Positions 1 through 6,545 of a stretch of DNA of 17,300 bases are shown here, one piece after another; the stretch's first letter is position 1; each line of letters opens with the position of its first letter. Under the pieces are notes generated by a model, which had not been told where the DNA came from, made no database searches, and worked only from the letters and a program-made list of their open reading frames with translations. Source of the stretch: Methanoregula sp. UBA276 (lineage in GTDB: Archaea; Halobacteriota; Methanomicrobia; Methanomicrobiales; Methanospirillaceae); NCBI GenBank assembly GCA_002508495.1, contig DANA01000097.1, positions 1-17,300 on the forward strand, written 5' to 3'. The position numbers were made by a program, and so were the translations under genes.

Positions 1-2
1 AC

Positions 3-218
3 CAGAGCCAGAGAAAAGAAATCACCTGCAAGATCATTCTCGCTAACCTTGACAGGATTATCCTATTTGTCTGCATTGAGGGTTTCTACAGAGCGCGCCA
101 TGAGTCCCTTGGGCTCATAGATGAGAATGAAAAAAAGAATCGCCTGAAGACGGGGCTTTTTCATACCAGCAAAATTTTAAAATCAAACCCTGCAGAAAAA
201 TTTTCAATCAAACCTTGA
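3..218 (+). CDS. Possible 3' end of a gene cut by the left edge (unknown)
   Basis: One reading frame is open from the left edge for 71 codons and stops at TGA 216-218. No ATG lies in it, so if real it is the C-terminal part of a protein that starts outside the window. The translation is charged and looks protein-like (it contains the stretch FYRARHESLGLIDENEKK) and its third codon positions are richer in G/C than the surrounding DNA, which is mild support. Against it, a short competing frame exists on the minus strand (63-164, 33 codons from an ATG) and the last third is A/T-rich. I recognise no family. Confidence 0.25.
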   Translation, partial: QSQRKEITCKIILANLDRIILFVCIEGFYRARHESLGLIDENEKKNRLKTGLFHTSKILKSNPAEKFSIKP

Positions 219-460
219 TCGATCCAGATCACATTTTCAATCACGATCATGATCGCGATAAAAAATATCCGGGCAAAGTCTAATCCTATCCGGCACTCTC
301 AGATCGGGGCCCATACATCCCGTGCTGGAAGTACCCCGTTTTTGCAAAATCATCCGGGACCATTTTCGCATTTATTTCGACATTAGATGCCCTGAACAGG
401 CCCCGTTCAGCGCCAAAAAAATTTATTCAGTCAAGGATGTTAATAAGCCACTCCAATGCT
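219..460. other. Non-coding A/T-rich stretch with clustered GATC sites
   Basis: No credible gene is seen here. From 217 to 254 there are five GATC tetramers, and CGATCATGATCG at 244-255 is a perfect 12-bp palindrome. The A/T-rich segment around 413-429 could act as a TATA element for the downstream 167-aa gene, but it is not a strong match. Confidence 0.4.
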
Positions 461-576
461 GTTTTGTCCAAGGGCGCCTGCGGACACAAGCGGGGTTTCG
501 AACGAAACCTCCGGGTGAGAAGACCGGTCGCGACCTGTCTTCAACCAGGCAAATAAGGGAGATCCGGAGGATCTCC
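461..576 (+). promoter_or_regulatory. Highly structured 5' leader (series of hairpins) before the 167-aa gene
   Basis: Several perfect or near-perfect inverted repeats follow one another. They are TGTCC 465-469 with GGACA 482-486; GGGGTTTC 492-499 with GAAACCTC 504-511, closing on GAAC and including one G-U pair; the 10-bp palindrome GGTCGCGACC 526-535; CCTG 534-537 with CAGG 546-549, which shares two bases with the palindrome so the two would be alternatives; and GGAGATCC 558-565 with GGATCTCC 569-576 around GGA. The ribosome binding site of the next gene (GGAG 594-597) and its ATG (607) come right after. This could be a regulatory leader or a separate small RNA. It matches no riboswitch class that I recognise. 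Confidence 0.4.
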
Positions 577-606
577 TGCACACACTGGAAAAAGGAGAGA
601 AAAAAC

Positions 607-1110
607 ATGGCAGACTTTACACCAAAAAACACCATAAAGAGCGCAGTCCGCAGACTCGCAGACCCGCTCGCGGACGTGACAGCCTTCGACAATATCGTCC
701 AGGGCGTCATCACGAACAACCCCTTCGGCTGCACGACCTACAACCAGGGCGGCTCGGACCACCCGCCGGTCCAGCGGAGCAGGCAGGGATTCACATCCCG
801 CATCGTGTACCAGGATACCCTGGCAAAGACCGTAGCTATCGTCACGGTCCGGGCACCGACCATCGCGGCCTTCACGGCAGCAGCAAACCACATCGCGGCA
901 GACACCCAGCTGGCAACGGCCCTCGGCGGCTCCCCCCTCCGGGACTTCGCGAACGAGAAGTTCGCAACCACCCTGCGATGCCACGACCCCAACGGTGAGA
1001 TCTATTTCGTGAACTTCAGCCGGGACCTGGTGACTCTCACCTCGTTCTCGGACGATGCAATCCAGAGCAAGGTCGAGACGTGGGCGGACACCGTGGCGGC
1101 GCTGGCCTGA
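607..1110 (+). CDS. Hypothetical protein, 167 aa, function unknown
   Basis: The start is ATG 607, preceded by GGAG at 594-597. The frame stays open upstream to about 322, but that part lies in hairpin-rich DNA and does not look coding. The protein has no signal peptide or membrane segment. It is rich in Ala, Thr and Asp, and looks like a small soluble alpha/beta protein. Recognisable stretches are an N-terminal KSAVRRLADPLADVTAFD, a middle GCTTYNQGGSDHPPV (41-55), RCHDPNGEIYFVNFSRD (124-140) and a C-terminal KVETWADTV. It resembles short conserved hypothetical proteins of Methanomicrobiales as I remember them, but I cannot name a domain. Codons end almost always in G or C, in contrast to its A/T-rich flanks. 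It stands alone between non-coding regions; a hairpin at 1177-1200 probably ends its transcript. Confidence 0.8.
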   Translation: MADFTPKNTIKSAVRRLADPLADVTAFDNIVQGVITNNPFGCTTYNQGGSDHPPVQRSRQGFTSRIVYQDTLAKTVAIVTVRAPTIAAFTAAANHIAADTQLATALGGSPLRDFANEKFATTLRCHDPNGEIYFVNFSRDLVTLTSFSDDAIQSKVETWADTVAALA

Positions 1111-1176
1111 GGGAAGAGAAGAACGCGGAAGCGCTCTTAAAAGCCGAGATAACAAGGTAACGCGAGATGAACAACA

Positions 1177-1200
1177 AGGGCGGGGAGGATTCCCCGTCCT
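1177..1200 (+). terminator. Strong hairpin after the 167-aa gene, possible transcript end
   Basis: Arms 1177-1186 and 1191-1200 pair over 10 bp with one G-U, around the loop GGAT; the core is CGGGGA/TCCCCG. Only a short T stretch (TTTT, 1205-1208) follows, so it may be an RNA 3'-end or stability structure rather than a classic intrinsic terminator. Confidence 0.45.
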
Positions 1201-1272
1201 GCAATTTTCACCGGAGTTTTCCCATATTTTCAGGGGAGACCTGACCTGCCGGCCCCGCCAGCACCCGCAGGA

Positions 1273-1725
1273 TTATTTCGGGACGCCACAGCACTTCCTG
1301 GCAATGGCTACGCCAATCGGGGCTGCAATCAGGGCAGAAATATACGTTCCTATCATGACGATGGGGTACATGCGGATCCAAATAAAGAAAAAATTCGCTC
1401 GTGCTTCCGGTGGCATGAAATAAAAGGCCATAGACAGGGACAGAAGTGTGCCCATGATCAGGGTCAGCGCGGCCATCGAGACAAGGTGCCATGGCAGCGT
1501 ATCGGGCTCTGCCCTGCATGCAGCGGCAGCCCTCCCTCCCCACTCTTTGAGAGGGATGATGAGAGAGATCACAAAACTGATCGCAAAGGAGACAACAACC
1601 CCCTCGACAAATTCCCCCGGGGTCAGCGAGCCGGAAAATATAATGGGCAGGATGAGACTCAGGACACAGGCAAGGAACAGACACATCCAGATAATCACGA
1701 TTAACCCGAATTTATCATGCTTCAT
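1273..1725 (-). CDS. Four-helix membrane protein (DUF2798-like), unknown function
   Basis: A 150-aa protein with four predicted membrane helices arranged as two pairs. The first pair lies at about 7-32 and 39-60; then a short polar loop with EWGGRAAAACRAEP; then helices at about 83-104 and 112-142. The second half, with its aromatic stretch IWIRMYPIV followed by small residues and a Pro (IAAPIGVAIARK), resembles the DUF2798 pattern of small two-helix proteins. That assignment is by eye. The ATG at 1725 has a GAGG about 8 nt upstream. On the minus strand TTTTATA lies about 70 nt upstream (around 1793-1799), a possible promoter. It is a single gene convergent with the 167-aa gene, with no informative neighbour. 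Confidence 0.75.
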   Translation of the reverse strand: MKHDKFGLIVIIWMCLFLACVLSLILPIIFSGSLTPGEFVEGVVVSFAISFVISLIIPLKEWGGRAAAACRAEPDTLPWHLVSMAALTLIMGTLLSLSMAFYFMPPEARANFFFIWIRMYPIVMIGTYISALIAAPIGVAIARKCCGVPK

Positions 1726-1938
1726 AGCAGGCCTCGTTGTCCCCAGGCCATCCGGATCGGGGTGGCAGACGATCTAATCAAGAGTACCCTGGTATAAAAT
1801 AACTATTGTAAACGGCAATCCCCAAATCAGGGCATGCCACATGTGCCCACTGCTTTTGAAAAGGGTTGTGGGGATGGGCGTACTTCATGGGCTATTTTGG
1901 ATACCGCCCTCATTTTCCGGCCATTCCAGAAAAAAACC

Positions 1939-1964
1939 GAAAAAATTTTCAGAAAAAATTTTCA
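1939..1964. repeat. Tandem direct repeat of 13 bp, two perfect copies
   Basis: GAAAAAATTTTCA occurs at 1939-1951 and again at 1952-1964 without a gap. A variant with one A fewer occurs at 2135-2146 and, far away, at 195-206. Confidence 0.7.
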
Positions 1965-1986
1965 AACGCGATCATTTTTTTCCGGT

Positions 1987-2108
1987 TTGCCCCTGCCCGA
2001 CCCCCCTTTTCCGGCAGGCAAAAAACACCATGATTTCCTGTGGAATCATCGGCGTAAATGTCCCCAAAAACACTCCATGAGAAGCCGAGGGGGGTCGGGC
2101 AGGGGCAA
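1987..2108. repeat. 20-bp perfect inverted repeat with an internal hairpin
   Basis: The C-rich arm at 1987-2006 is the exact reverse complement of 2089-2108, with 82 bp between. Similarity continues outward with gaps: each side carries CCGG, a CGCGAT core and a TTTTCA motif in the same order away from the arm, so the units look like diverged inverted copies of about 50 bp. Near the centre, ATGATT 2030-2035 and AATCAT 2044-2049 form a second hairpin. It could be a small non-autonomous element, a dispersed intergenic repeat, or a structured RNA. No transposase or target duplication is seen. Confidence 0.7.
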
Positions 2109-2259
2109 GTTTTCATTCCGGATTTTATCGCGCTGAAAAATTTTCAAACCGGAAAAAAAATTTGTAAAAATCTGAGCCGGATCGCACAGCGAGTGGTCAA
2201 CTGCACGAGTAATTTCCGGAAATGCGAGAAAACGGATCCACCCTGTTGGAGAACGAAGG

Positions 2260-2265
2260 AAAAAA
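2260..2265 (-). terminator. Oligo-T terminator for the 82-aa membrane protein gene
   Basis: On the minus strand the 82-aa gene is followed within about 20 nt by a pyrimidine tract with six consecutive T. Archaeal RNA polymerase commonly terminates at such tracts. Confidence 0.45.
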
Positions 2266-2277
2266 GGAACTTGCCGG

Positions 2278-2526
2278 TCACTTGTCCTGAAGCACAAGAT
2301 ACATCCCGGCCAGCGCGGCGAGGACTGCCACCAGGTTCACGAAGGCAAGACTGTCTGCATCAAGGCCGGCCTGGCCGACATAATCGAAGAGGGCAAACAG
2401 GAGGAATGTTGCCCCGAAGAGGTACCCGTAGGTCTTCTTTTTGGCATAGCCGACGTACATACCAAGGACACAGACGACCAGCTCAAGGAGCATGGTAACG
2501 GGAATGAGAACAGGGAAAAGTGCCAT
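2278..2526 (-). CDS. Small membrane protein, 82 aa, unknown function
   Basis: Three hydrophobic segments are visible: about 3-25, 33-50 (YGYLFGATFLLFALFDY) and 60-79, with KKK between the first two (residues 29-31). It resembles small conserved membrane proteins found widely in methanogens, for which I know no function. The ATG at 2526 lies 24-31 nt downstream of a clear TATA box with no Shine-Dalgarno sequence, so the transcript is probably leaderless. An ATG a few bases upstream (2535) is in a different frame. It follows the methyltransferase gene on the same strand but has its own promoter. Confidence 0.75.
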   Translation of the reverse strand: MALFPVLIPVTMLLELVVCVLGMYVGYAKKKTYGYLFGATFLLFALFDYVGQAGLDADSLAFVNLVAVLAALAGMYLVLQDK

Positions 2527-2549
2527 AATAACCCATACCTGAATTCCAG

Positions 2550-2557
2550 TATAAATA
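2550..2557 (-). promoter_or_regulatory. TATA box of the 82-aa membrane protein gene
   Basis: TATTTATA on the minus strand, centred 27-28 nt upstream of the start codon, which places transcription start at or next to the ATG. Confidence 0.6.
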
Positions 2558-2589
2558 GGATACGATACTGTGCCGGAACCCGCCCGGGG

Positions 2590-3447
2590 TTACCACCCAT
2601 GGTGTTTCTTCCACCGCACATGCGCAAATGTGGAATCTCCTGATACAACGACCCCGCCCCCCTCCTGCCGGATCAGCGGGCTCACGTAGTCATCCACAAT
2701 CCGGACCTGCTCCGGCGTTGTTGCCCCAAACCTCTGGCGGAAGAACGCAAGCATCTCGTCACGGTTCCCGAAGCGGTACTCCTTTACCATCGGGTGCATC
2801 GTGACATCCGGGTAGATCCCCATCTGGTACAGGACGCCAAAAAGGCAGTCGGCTTTCGGTCCCGGGAAGTAGGGCTGGCCAGAGAGCGGCACGGAAAGGT
2901 CGGCATACATCTTCTCCCAGAAGGGCATGTCCGCGAACCAGAAGAGGTGGACCGAGCCGGCCGCTGCGGCATTCATCTTCCGGAGCGCATCCCGGATGTC
3001 GTGCATGGTCAGCGAGAGCGAGGCAACAACGATATCGTACGGGGCGGCAAGGTCTGCTGCCAAATCAACATCCTCCCACCGTTTCTGGACGCAGGAGATA
3101 TTCTTCAGCCCCTCCCGCCCGGCATGCTTCCGGAGAACTTCGAGCATCCCTGCCCCGGGCTCGACTGCCGTAACCTCGCGGACGAGCGGGGCGATGGGCA
3201 GGGCGAGCACGCCCGGGCCGGCCCCGATGTCGAGCACCCGTGCGTCCCGCGTGAGAGGAAGGGCCGCGACCGTCCGTCTTACCCGGTCATCGTACTCGCT
3301 CCGGGCACTGGCATCGTACCGCTCCGCATTCTCCCGTTTGTCCCAGTTGTGGGTGGCATCGCCCGGTCTCTTCGATGACTCCTGGAGTTGTTGCCGCTGC
3401 TTCCAGATTTCGTTCCAGTCGGGCTCCGAAAAAGGGTGCGGGTGCAT
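2590..3447 (-). CDS. Class I SAM-dependent methyltransferase, 285 aa
   Basis: The protein has a Rossmann-type methyltransferase core. Motif I is VLDIGAGPGV at 71-80, and the acidic residue ending strand 2 is E96 in VTAVEP. A later strand, YDIVVASLSLTMHD, fits motif IV and is followed by KMNAAAAGSVHLFW. The N-terminal 45 residues (SEPDWNEIWKQRQQ and HNWDKRENAERYD) and the C-terminal part with PYFPGPKADCLFGVLYQMG presumably shape the substrate site; the substrate is not evident. The start at 3447 is chosen because the translation upstream looks non-coding and a TATA-like T-rich element lies about 29 nt upstream, again suggesting a leaderless transcript. It lies 52 nt after the ABC permease gene, on the same strand. 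Confidence 0.85.
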   Translation of the reverse strand: MHPHPFSEPDWNEIWKQRQQLQESSKRPGDATHNWDKRENAERYDASARSEYDDRVRRTVAALPLTRDARVLDIGAGPGVLALPIAPLVREVTAVEPGAGMLEVLRKHAGREGLKNISCVQKRWEDVDLAADLAAPYDIVVASLSLTMHDIRDALRKMNAAAAGSVHLFWFADMPFWEKMYADLSVPLSGQPYFPGPKADCLFGVLYQMGIYPDVTMHPMVKEYRFGNRDEMLAFFRQRFGATTPEQVRIVDDYVSPLIRQEGGGVVVSGDSTFAHVRWKKHHGW

Positions 3448-3462
3448 AGCATACGGTATTGC

Positions 3463-3479
3463 ACCGGGCCGGTAAAAAA
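3463..3479 (-). promoter_or_regulatory. TATA-like element and palindrome before the methyltransferase gene
   Basis: On the minus strand TTTTTTA (3479-3473) is centred about 29 nt upstream of ATG 3447. Overlapping its downstream edge is ACCGG-G-CCGGT (3463-3473), a perfect 5-bp-arm palindrome between TATA and start that could bind a repressor. The T run also lies 20-27 nt after the stop of the ABC permease and may terminate that operon. Confidence 0.4.
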
Positions 3480-3499
3480 GGTTGACGAAAGAGGAGGCG

Positions 3500-4687
3500 T
3501 TACTCGTGCCGGAGCGCATCGATCGGGTTGAGGTTTGCCGCCCGCCACGCCGGGTAGATGCCGCAGATGATACAGATGATGATCCCAAAGGTCATGCCAT
3601 AGACAATGTGGATGAGGCTCGACGGTATGAAGAGGTACTTGGTGGTCTGGAGCATCAGGCTGCTGATGGCATACCCGCCAAGCAGGCTCAAAATCCCCCC
3701 GATGATGCTGCCAACCACGCCGAGGATCATCGCTTCGTACAGGAACATCGCCATCACTTCCCGCTTCTGTGCCCCGATGCTCCGCATGATGCCGATCTCT
3801 TTTACCCGTTCGGTGACGGACATCATCATGATATTCAGGATCGAGACCCCGGCGACCAGCATCGAGATCCCGCCGATGGCAGAGACGAACGTGGTGATCT
3901 GGCCGAACGCTTCGAAGATCGACTCCATCACCTTGCGCGTGTCCATCACGTCCACGGTGTCTTCCCGGCGGTTCATCTGCTTCTCGATGGCGGTTTTGAC
4001 ATTCTCGATGTCGTCGAGGTTCTTGACCTTGATGACAATACTGTCGTAATCATCGCGGTTGTAGGTATTCTTGAACCAGTCCTGCGTTGCAACGACTGCC
4101 GAGTCGGTGCTGACATCGAATGACATGCCCCGCTCCTCGATGATACCGGTCACCCGGAGGCTCCCCCGGCTCCCGTCCGTCCCAATCGAGATCCGCGATC
4201 CCACCTTCACGTTATGGTCCTTGGCAAAGGTCGACCCCACAAGACAGCCGGAGGTGCTCCGGGCATAGTCGCCCGATTCCAGGGTCAGAAGGCCCGGGAC
4301 ATCGTCCTGGTCGAGACCGTAGATGAGGGCAACGATGTCGTCCTTTCCCACCCCGAGTTTCATCCGGTCCGTAGTCTGGAGCACGGGGATTGCACTGTTG
4401 GGTGCCGAGACCCGCTTGATCTGCTGGAAGTCCTGTTCGGAAAGGACAATGGCCGATGAACTCCCGCCCCCGCCGCCGAAATGTCCCCCGCCTCCCCCGG
4501 CATGGGGCGTAACGATCACGCTGTCCCCCACCGTCCGCAGGCTCTCCGATACGGAAAGGACCATGCCGTTTCCCAAAATGCCCATCGATGCGATGGCAAC
4601 GACGCCGATAACGATCCCGAGCATGGCAAGCGAGGACCGGAGGAGGTGGATCCGGATATTCCGTTTTGCGATCTCCCAGAAGATCAT
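3500..4687 (-). CDS. ABC transporter permease, FtsX/MacB type, 395 aa
   Basis: The protein has the MacB/LolE-type layout. A first membrane helix at about 16-42 is followed by a large extracytoplasmic MacB_PCD-like domain (about 45-260), then three C-terminal helices (about 266-290, 318-345, 358-380) forming the FtsX domain. The stretch RVKEIGIMRSIGAQKREV (294-311) is the typical loop that contacts the ATPase, and the end GIYPAWRAANLNPIDALRHE is the family signature. A Gly-rich run at 64-75 (GGGGGHFGGGGG) sits early in the extracytoplasmic domain and is unusual. The start has a strong GGGAGGA about 8 nt upstream, and its ATG overlaps the ATPase stop by four bases (ATGA), implying translational coupling. 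It probably works as a dimer with the adjacent ATPase in export or mechanotransmission. Confidence 0.92.
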   Translation of the reverse strand: MIFWEIAKRNIRIHLLRSSLAMLGIVIGVVAIASMGILGNGMVLSVSESLRTVGDSVIVTPHAGGGGGHFGGGGGSSSAIVLSEQDFQQIKRVSAPNSAIPVLQTTDRMKLGVGKDDIVALIYGLDQDDVPGLLTLESGDYARSTSGCLVGSTFAKDHNVKVGSRISIGTDGSRGSLRVTGIIEERGMSFDVSTDSAVVATQDWFKNTYNRDDYDSIVIKVKNLDDIENVKTAIEKQMNRREDTVDVMDTRKVMESIFEAFGQITTFVSAIGGISMLVAGVSILNIMMMSVTERVKEIGIMRSIGAQKREVMAMFLYEAMILGVVGSIIGGILSLLGGYAISSLMLQTTKYLFIPSSLIHIVYGMTFGIIICIICGIYPAWRAANLNPIDALRHE

Positions 4688-5373
4688 GACACGATCCTCC
4701 CGTCGATGATTTGGATCGTCCGCCGGGAGTACTCGGCGATATGGGGGTCATGGGTGACCATGATGATGGTCGTGCCCCGCCGGTTGAGGTCGGTCATCAG
4801 GTCCATGATGCCGGCACCGGTCCTGGTGTCGAGGTTGCCGGTCGGCTCGTCGCAAAGGAGGATGTCCGGGTTGTTGATGAGGGCCCGGGCAACCGCCACG
4901 CGCTGCTGCTGGCCGCCGGAGAGTTCCGTGGGAGTATGGGTGAAGAGCGAATCATCGAGCTGGACTGCTCTGAGCACCTCTTTTCCCCGCTCCGGGTCGA
5001 CACCCCGGCCGGACTTGAGCATCATCGGGAACGTGACATTCTCGATGATGTTTAAGAGGGGAAAGAGGTTGAAGTACTGGAAGATGAACCCGATCCGGTC
5101 CCGGCGCAGGCTCGTGAGCTCGGCATCGGTCATATCGCCGGTCCGGGTGCCGGAAATGAAGATATCCCCTTCGGTCGGGGTGTCGAGGCAGCCCATCATG
5201 TTCAGGAGCGTGGACTTGCCTGAACCCGAGGGCCCCATCACCGAGATGAACTCGCCGCGGCGGACCTCGAATGAGACCCCGTCGAGCGCCCGTACATCGC
5301 CTGCGGGAAGAGGGTAGACCTTTGCCACGTCACGGAAGACCATGACGGGCTGGTCAGAATCCGGGCCGGTCAC
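4684..5373 (-). CDS. ABC transporter ATP-binding protein, LolD/MacB type
   Basis: All nucleotide-binding motifs are intact (numbering from GTG 5373, 229 aa). Walker A is GPSGSGKST 47-55, the Q-loop is Q99 in FIFQYFNLFP, the signature is LSGGQQQR 151-158, Walker B is ILLCDEPTGNLD 171-182 and the switch His is H208. CDEPTGNLD is characteristic of the LolD/MacB/FtsE group. The start is uncertain. GTG 5373 makes a GTGA overlap with the upstream stop and has AAGGA 7 nt before it, mirroring the ATGA overlap with the permease; ATG 5403 (30 nt earlier) and ATG 5343 are alternatives with poorer ribosome binding sites. It energises the neighbouring permease. Confidence 0.92.
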   Translation of the reverse strand: MTGPDSDQPVMVFRDVAKVYPLPAGDVRALDGVSFEVRRGEFISVMGPSGSGKSTLLNMMGCLDTPTEGDIFISGTRTGDMTDAELTSLRRDRIGFIFQYFNLFPLLNIIENVTFPMMLKSGRGVDPERGKEVLRAVQLDDSLFTHTPTELSGGQQQRVAVARALINNPDILLCDEPTGNLDTRTGAGIMDLMTDLNRRGTTIIMVTHDPHIAEYSRRTIQIIDGRIVS

Positions 5374-6545
5374 TTCCGGTTCCTTCTCAGGTAGTATGCC
5401 CATCCGCCGACAAAGACCAGGACGATGACAATCGCGGCTGCCACCGGCATGACCGGAAAGCCGCCGCTGTCGCTCGTGGTCGTGAGGGAGAGGCCGGTTG
5501 AGATCCGGACGTCCTGGATGGTATCGTACACGTTCCCGTCAGCATCCTTGTAGGACAGTTTGACGGGGACAGATTCAACACCATCCGCCGCAAACGTGAT
5601 CTCGAAACTCCCGAAATCATCGGGTTTGAGAGCGCCGACGACATACACCTTGTAGGGGTCCTCGGGAACGGCCGGGGGAAGAGAGGTTACGATAACGGTA
5701 TTGGCAGTCTCGAGGCCGGCATTGTTCACGTCACCGGTGACATGCCAGGTCCCGCCCGTGTTTTTGACCTGGACATTGCTCATGACCGGTTCAGCTGCCT
5801 TCTTGTCGATGCCGAAGACGATGGGCAGTTCCTTTGTTACCTCATGGGGGTTGTTCCCGTTGTCATAATGGAGGGTCATCAGGACCGGCGCTTCGCTATT
5901 TGGGGTGACGGAGAAGTTGACCAGCGCGGTTTTCCCCGGGCCGATGCTCCCGATATAGATCCGCGAGGGGGTGAACTCGGCACCCTGCCCGGAGACCTCA
6001 AGGATGACGTTCTCGACCGCATTCACCCGGGGATTTGCCACTTCCAGGTACACGGTCTTCTTCTTGCCGGCCGTGAATGCGTCGGGCTTGTCCTTGATGG
6101 TCAGAAGGAGCGGGGTGTTGTCGATCCGGACCATCTCGCGGGCGAAGAGGTTGTCGGCATCGCGGAAGCTGAGCGAGAAGACCGGGTAGTAAAACCCGTC
6201 GGAGCCGTCAGCCCGCACGGTGAAGGTGAAGGTGTGGCTCTGGCCCGGCCCGATCTGGGCGGAACTCTGGTGGTCCCCGCCAATCATGCTGAACTTCTGG
6301 GAAGGATCGCTCAGGGTCGCGTGGTTCACCACAACCCCAAGGTCCGTGTTCCCGTTTTTTACCGTATAGGATGCGGTGCCGATGTCGCCGGAAAAGAAGG
6401 CATTGGGATCATAGCTCACGTTATCGACATAGACTTTCCCGGCAGCGGCAATCGATTCCGGTGTCGAATAGGCATACGCCGGCCCGATACCTGCTGCGAG
6501 GAGCAGGATGAGGAGGGAACAGAGAAGGATTCTGGTTTTCTGCAT
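5370..6545 (-). CDS. Secreted, membrane-anchored CARDB/COG1361-like protein, 391 aa
   Basis: It begins with a signal peptide (about 1-25: MQKTR, a Leu/Ile core, then AYAYS) and ends with one membrane helix (about 366-385) followed by the positive tail YYLRRNRK, so the body lies outside the cell. The body is beta-rich and looks like two or three Ig-like CARDB or S-layer-type domains, with ASYTVKNGNTDLG (about 58-70), VYLEVANPRVNAVENVILEV and GDVNNAGLETANTVIVT as the repeating strand pattern. Archaeal COG1361 proteins share this architecture and often neighbour LolDE-like ABC genes. A role as the extracellular partner of the ABC permease, comparable to the MacA adaptor, is inference. GGAG lies about 8 nt before the ATG, which directly abuts the stop of the Yip1 gene. 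Confidence 0.82.
   Translation of the reverse strand: MQKTRILLCSLLILLLAAGIGPAYAYSTPESIAAAGKVYVDNVSYDPNAFFSGDIGTASYTVKNGNTDLGVVVNHATLSDPSQKFSMIGGDHQSSAQIGPGQSHTFTFTVRADGSDGFYYPVFSLSFRDADNLFAREMVRIDNTPLLLTIKDKPDAFTAGKKKTVYLEVANPRVNAVENVILEVSGQGAEFTPSRIYIGSIGPGKTALVNFSVTPNSEAPVLMTLHYDNGNNPHEVTKELPIVFGIDKKAAEPVMSNVQVKNTGGTWHVTGDVNNAGLETANTVIVTSLPPAVPEDPYKVYVVGALKPDDFGSFEITFAADGVESVPVKLSYKDADGNVYDTIQDVRISTGLSLTTTSDSGGFPVMPVAAAIVIVLVFVGGWAYYLRRNRK

Larger units (their letters stand above)
1726..2277. other. Non-coding region of about 550 bp around an inverted-repeat element
   Basis: Short open frames occur on both strands, but their codon use is unlike the neighbouring genes and they run through low-complexity A/T tracts and the inverted repeat. 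The interval holds the probable promoter of the membrane-protein gene to its left, a tandem 13-bp A/T repeat (1939-1964), the inverted repeat 1987-2108, and a likely terminator for the gene to its right. Confidence 0.6.

Noticed and set aside
490..515. tRNA T-arm-like GGTTTCGAACGAAACC
   Set aside because: The stem runs straight through the loop expected of a T-arm, and no acceptor, D or anticodon arms or CCA-end geometry are found around it.
322..606. N-terminal extension of the 167-aa protein
   Set aside because: The frame is open, but it covers the hairpin-rich leader, its translation is not protein-like, and a clear ribosome site precedes ATG 607.
1939..2146. CRISPR array
   Set aside because: The direct repeats are short, tandem without spacers, or irregularly placed, and no cas gene is present.
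2046..2498. Open frames on both strands across the inverted repeat
   Set aside because: They run through A/T tracts, the palindrome and the antisense of the 82-aa gene, with atypical composition and no recognisable domain.
3500..5373. LolCDE lipoprotein-release or bacterial MacAB system by name
   Set aside because: The ATPase and permease match that group by fold, but the host appears to be an archaeon without that outer membrane and no MacA is present, so no specific symbol was assigned.
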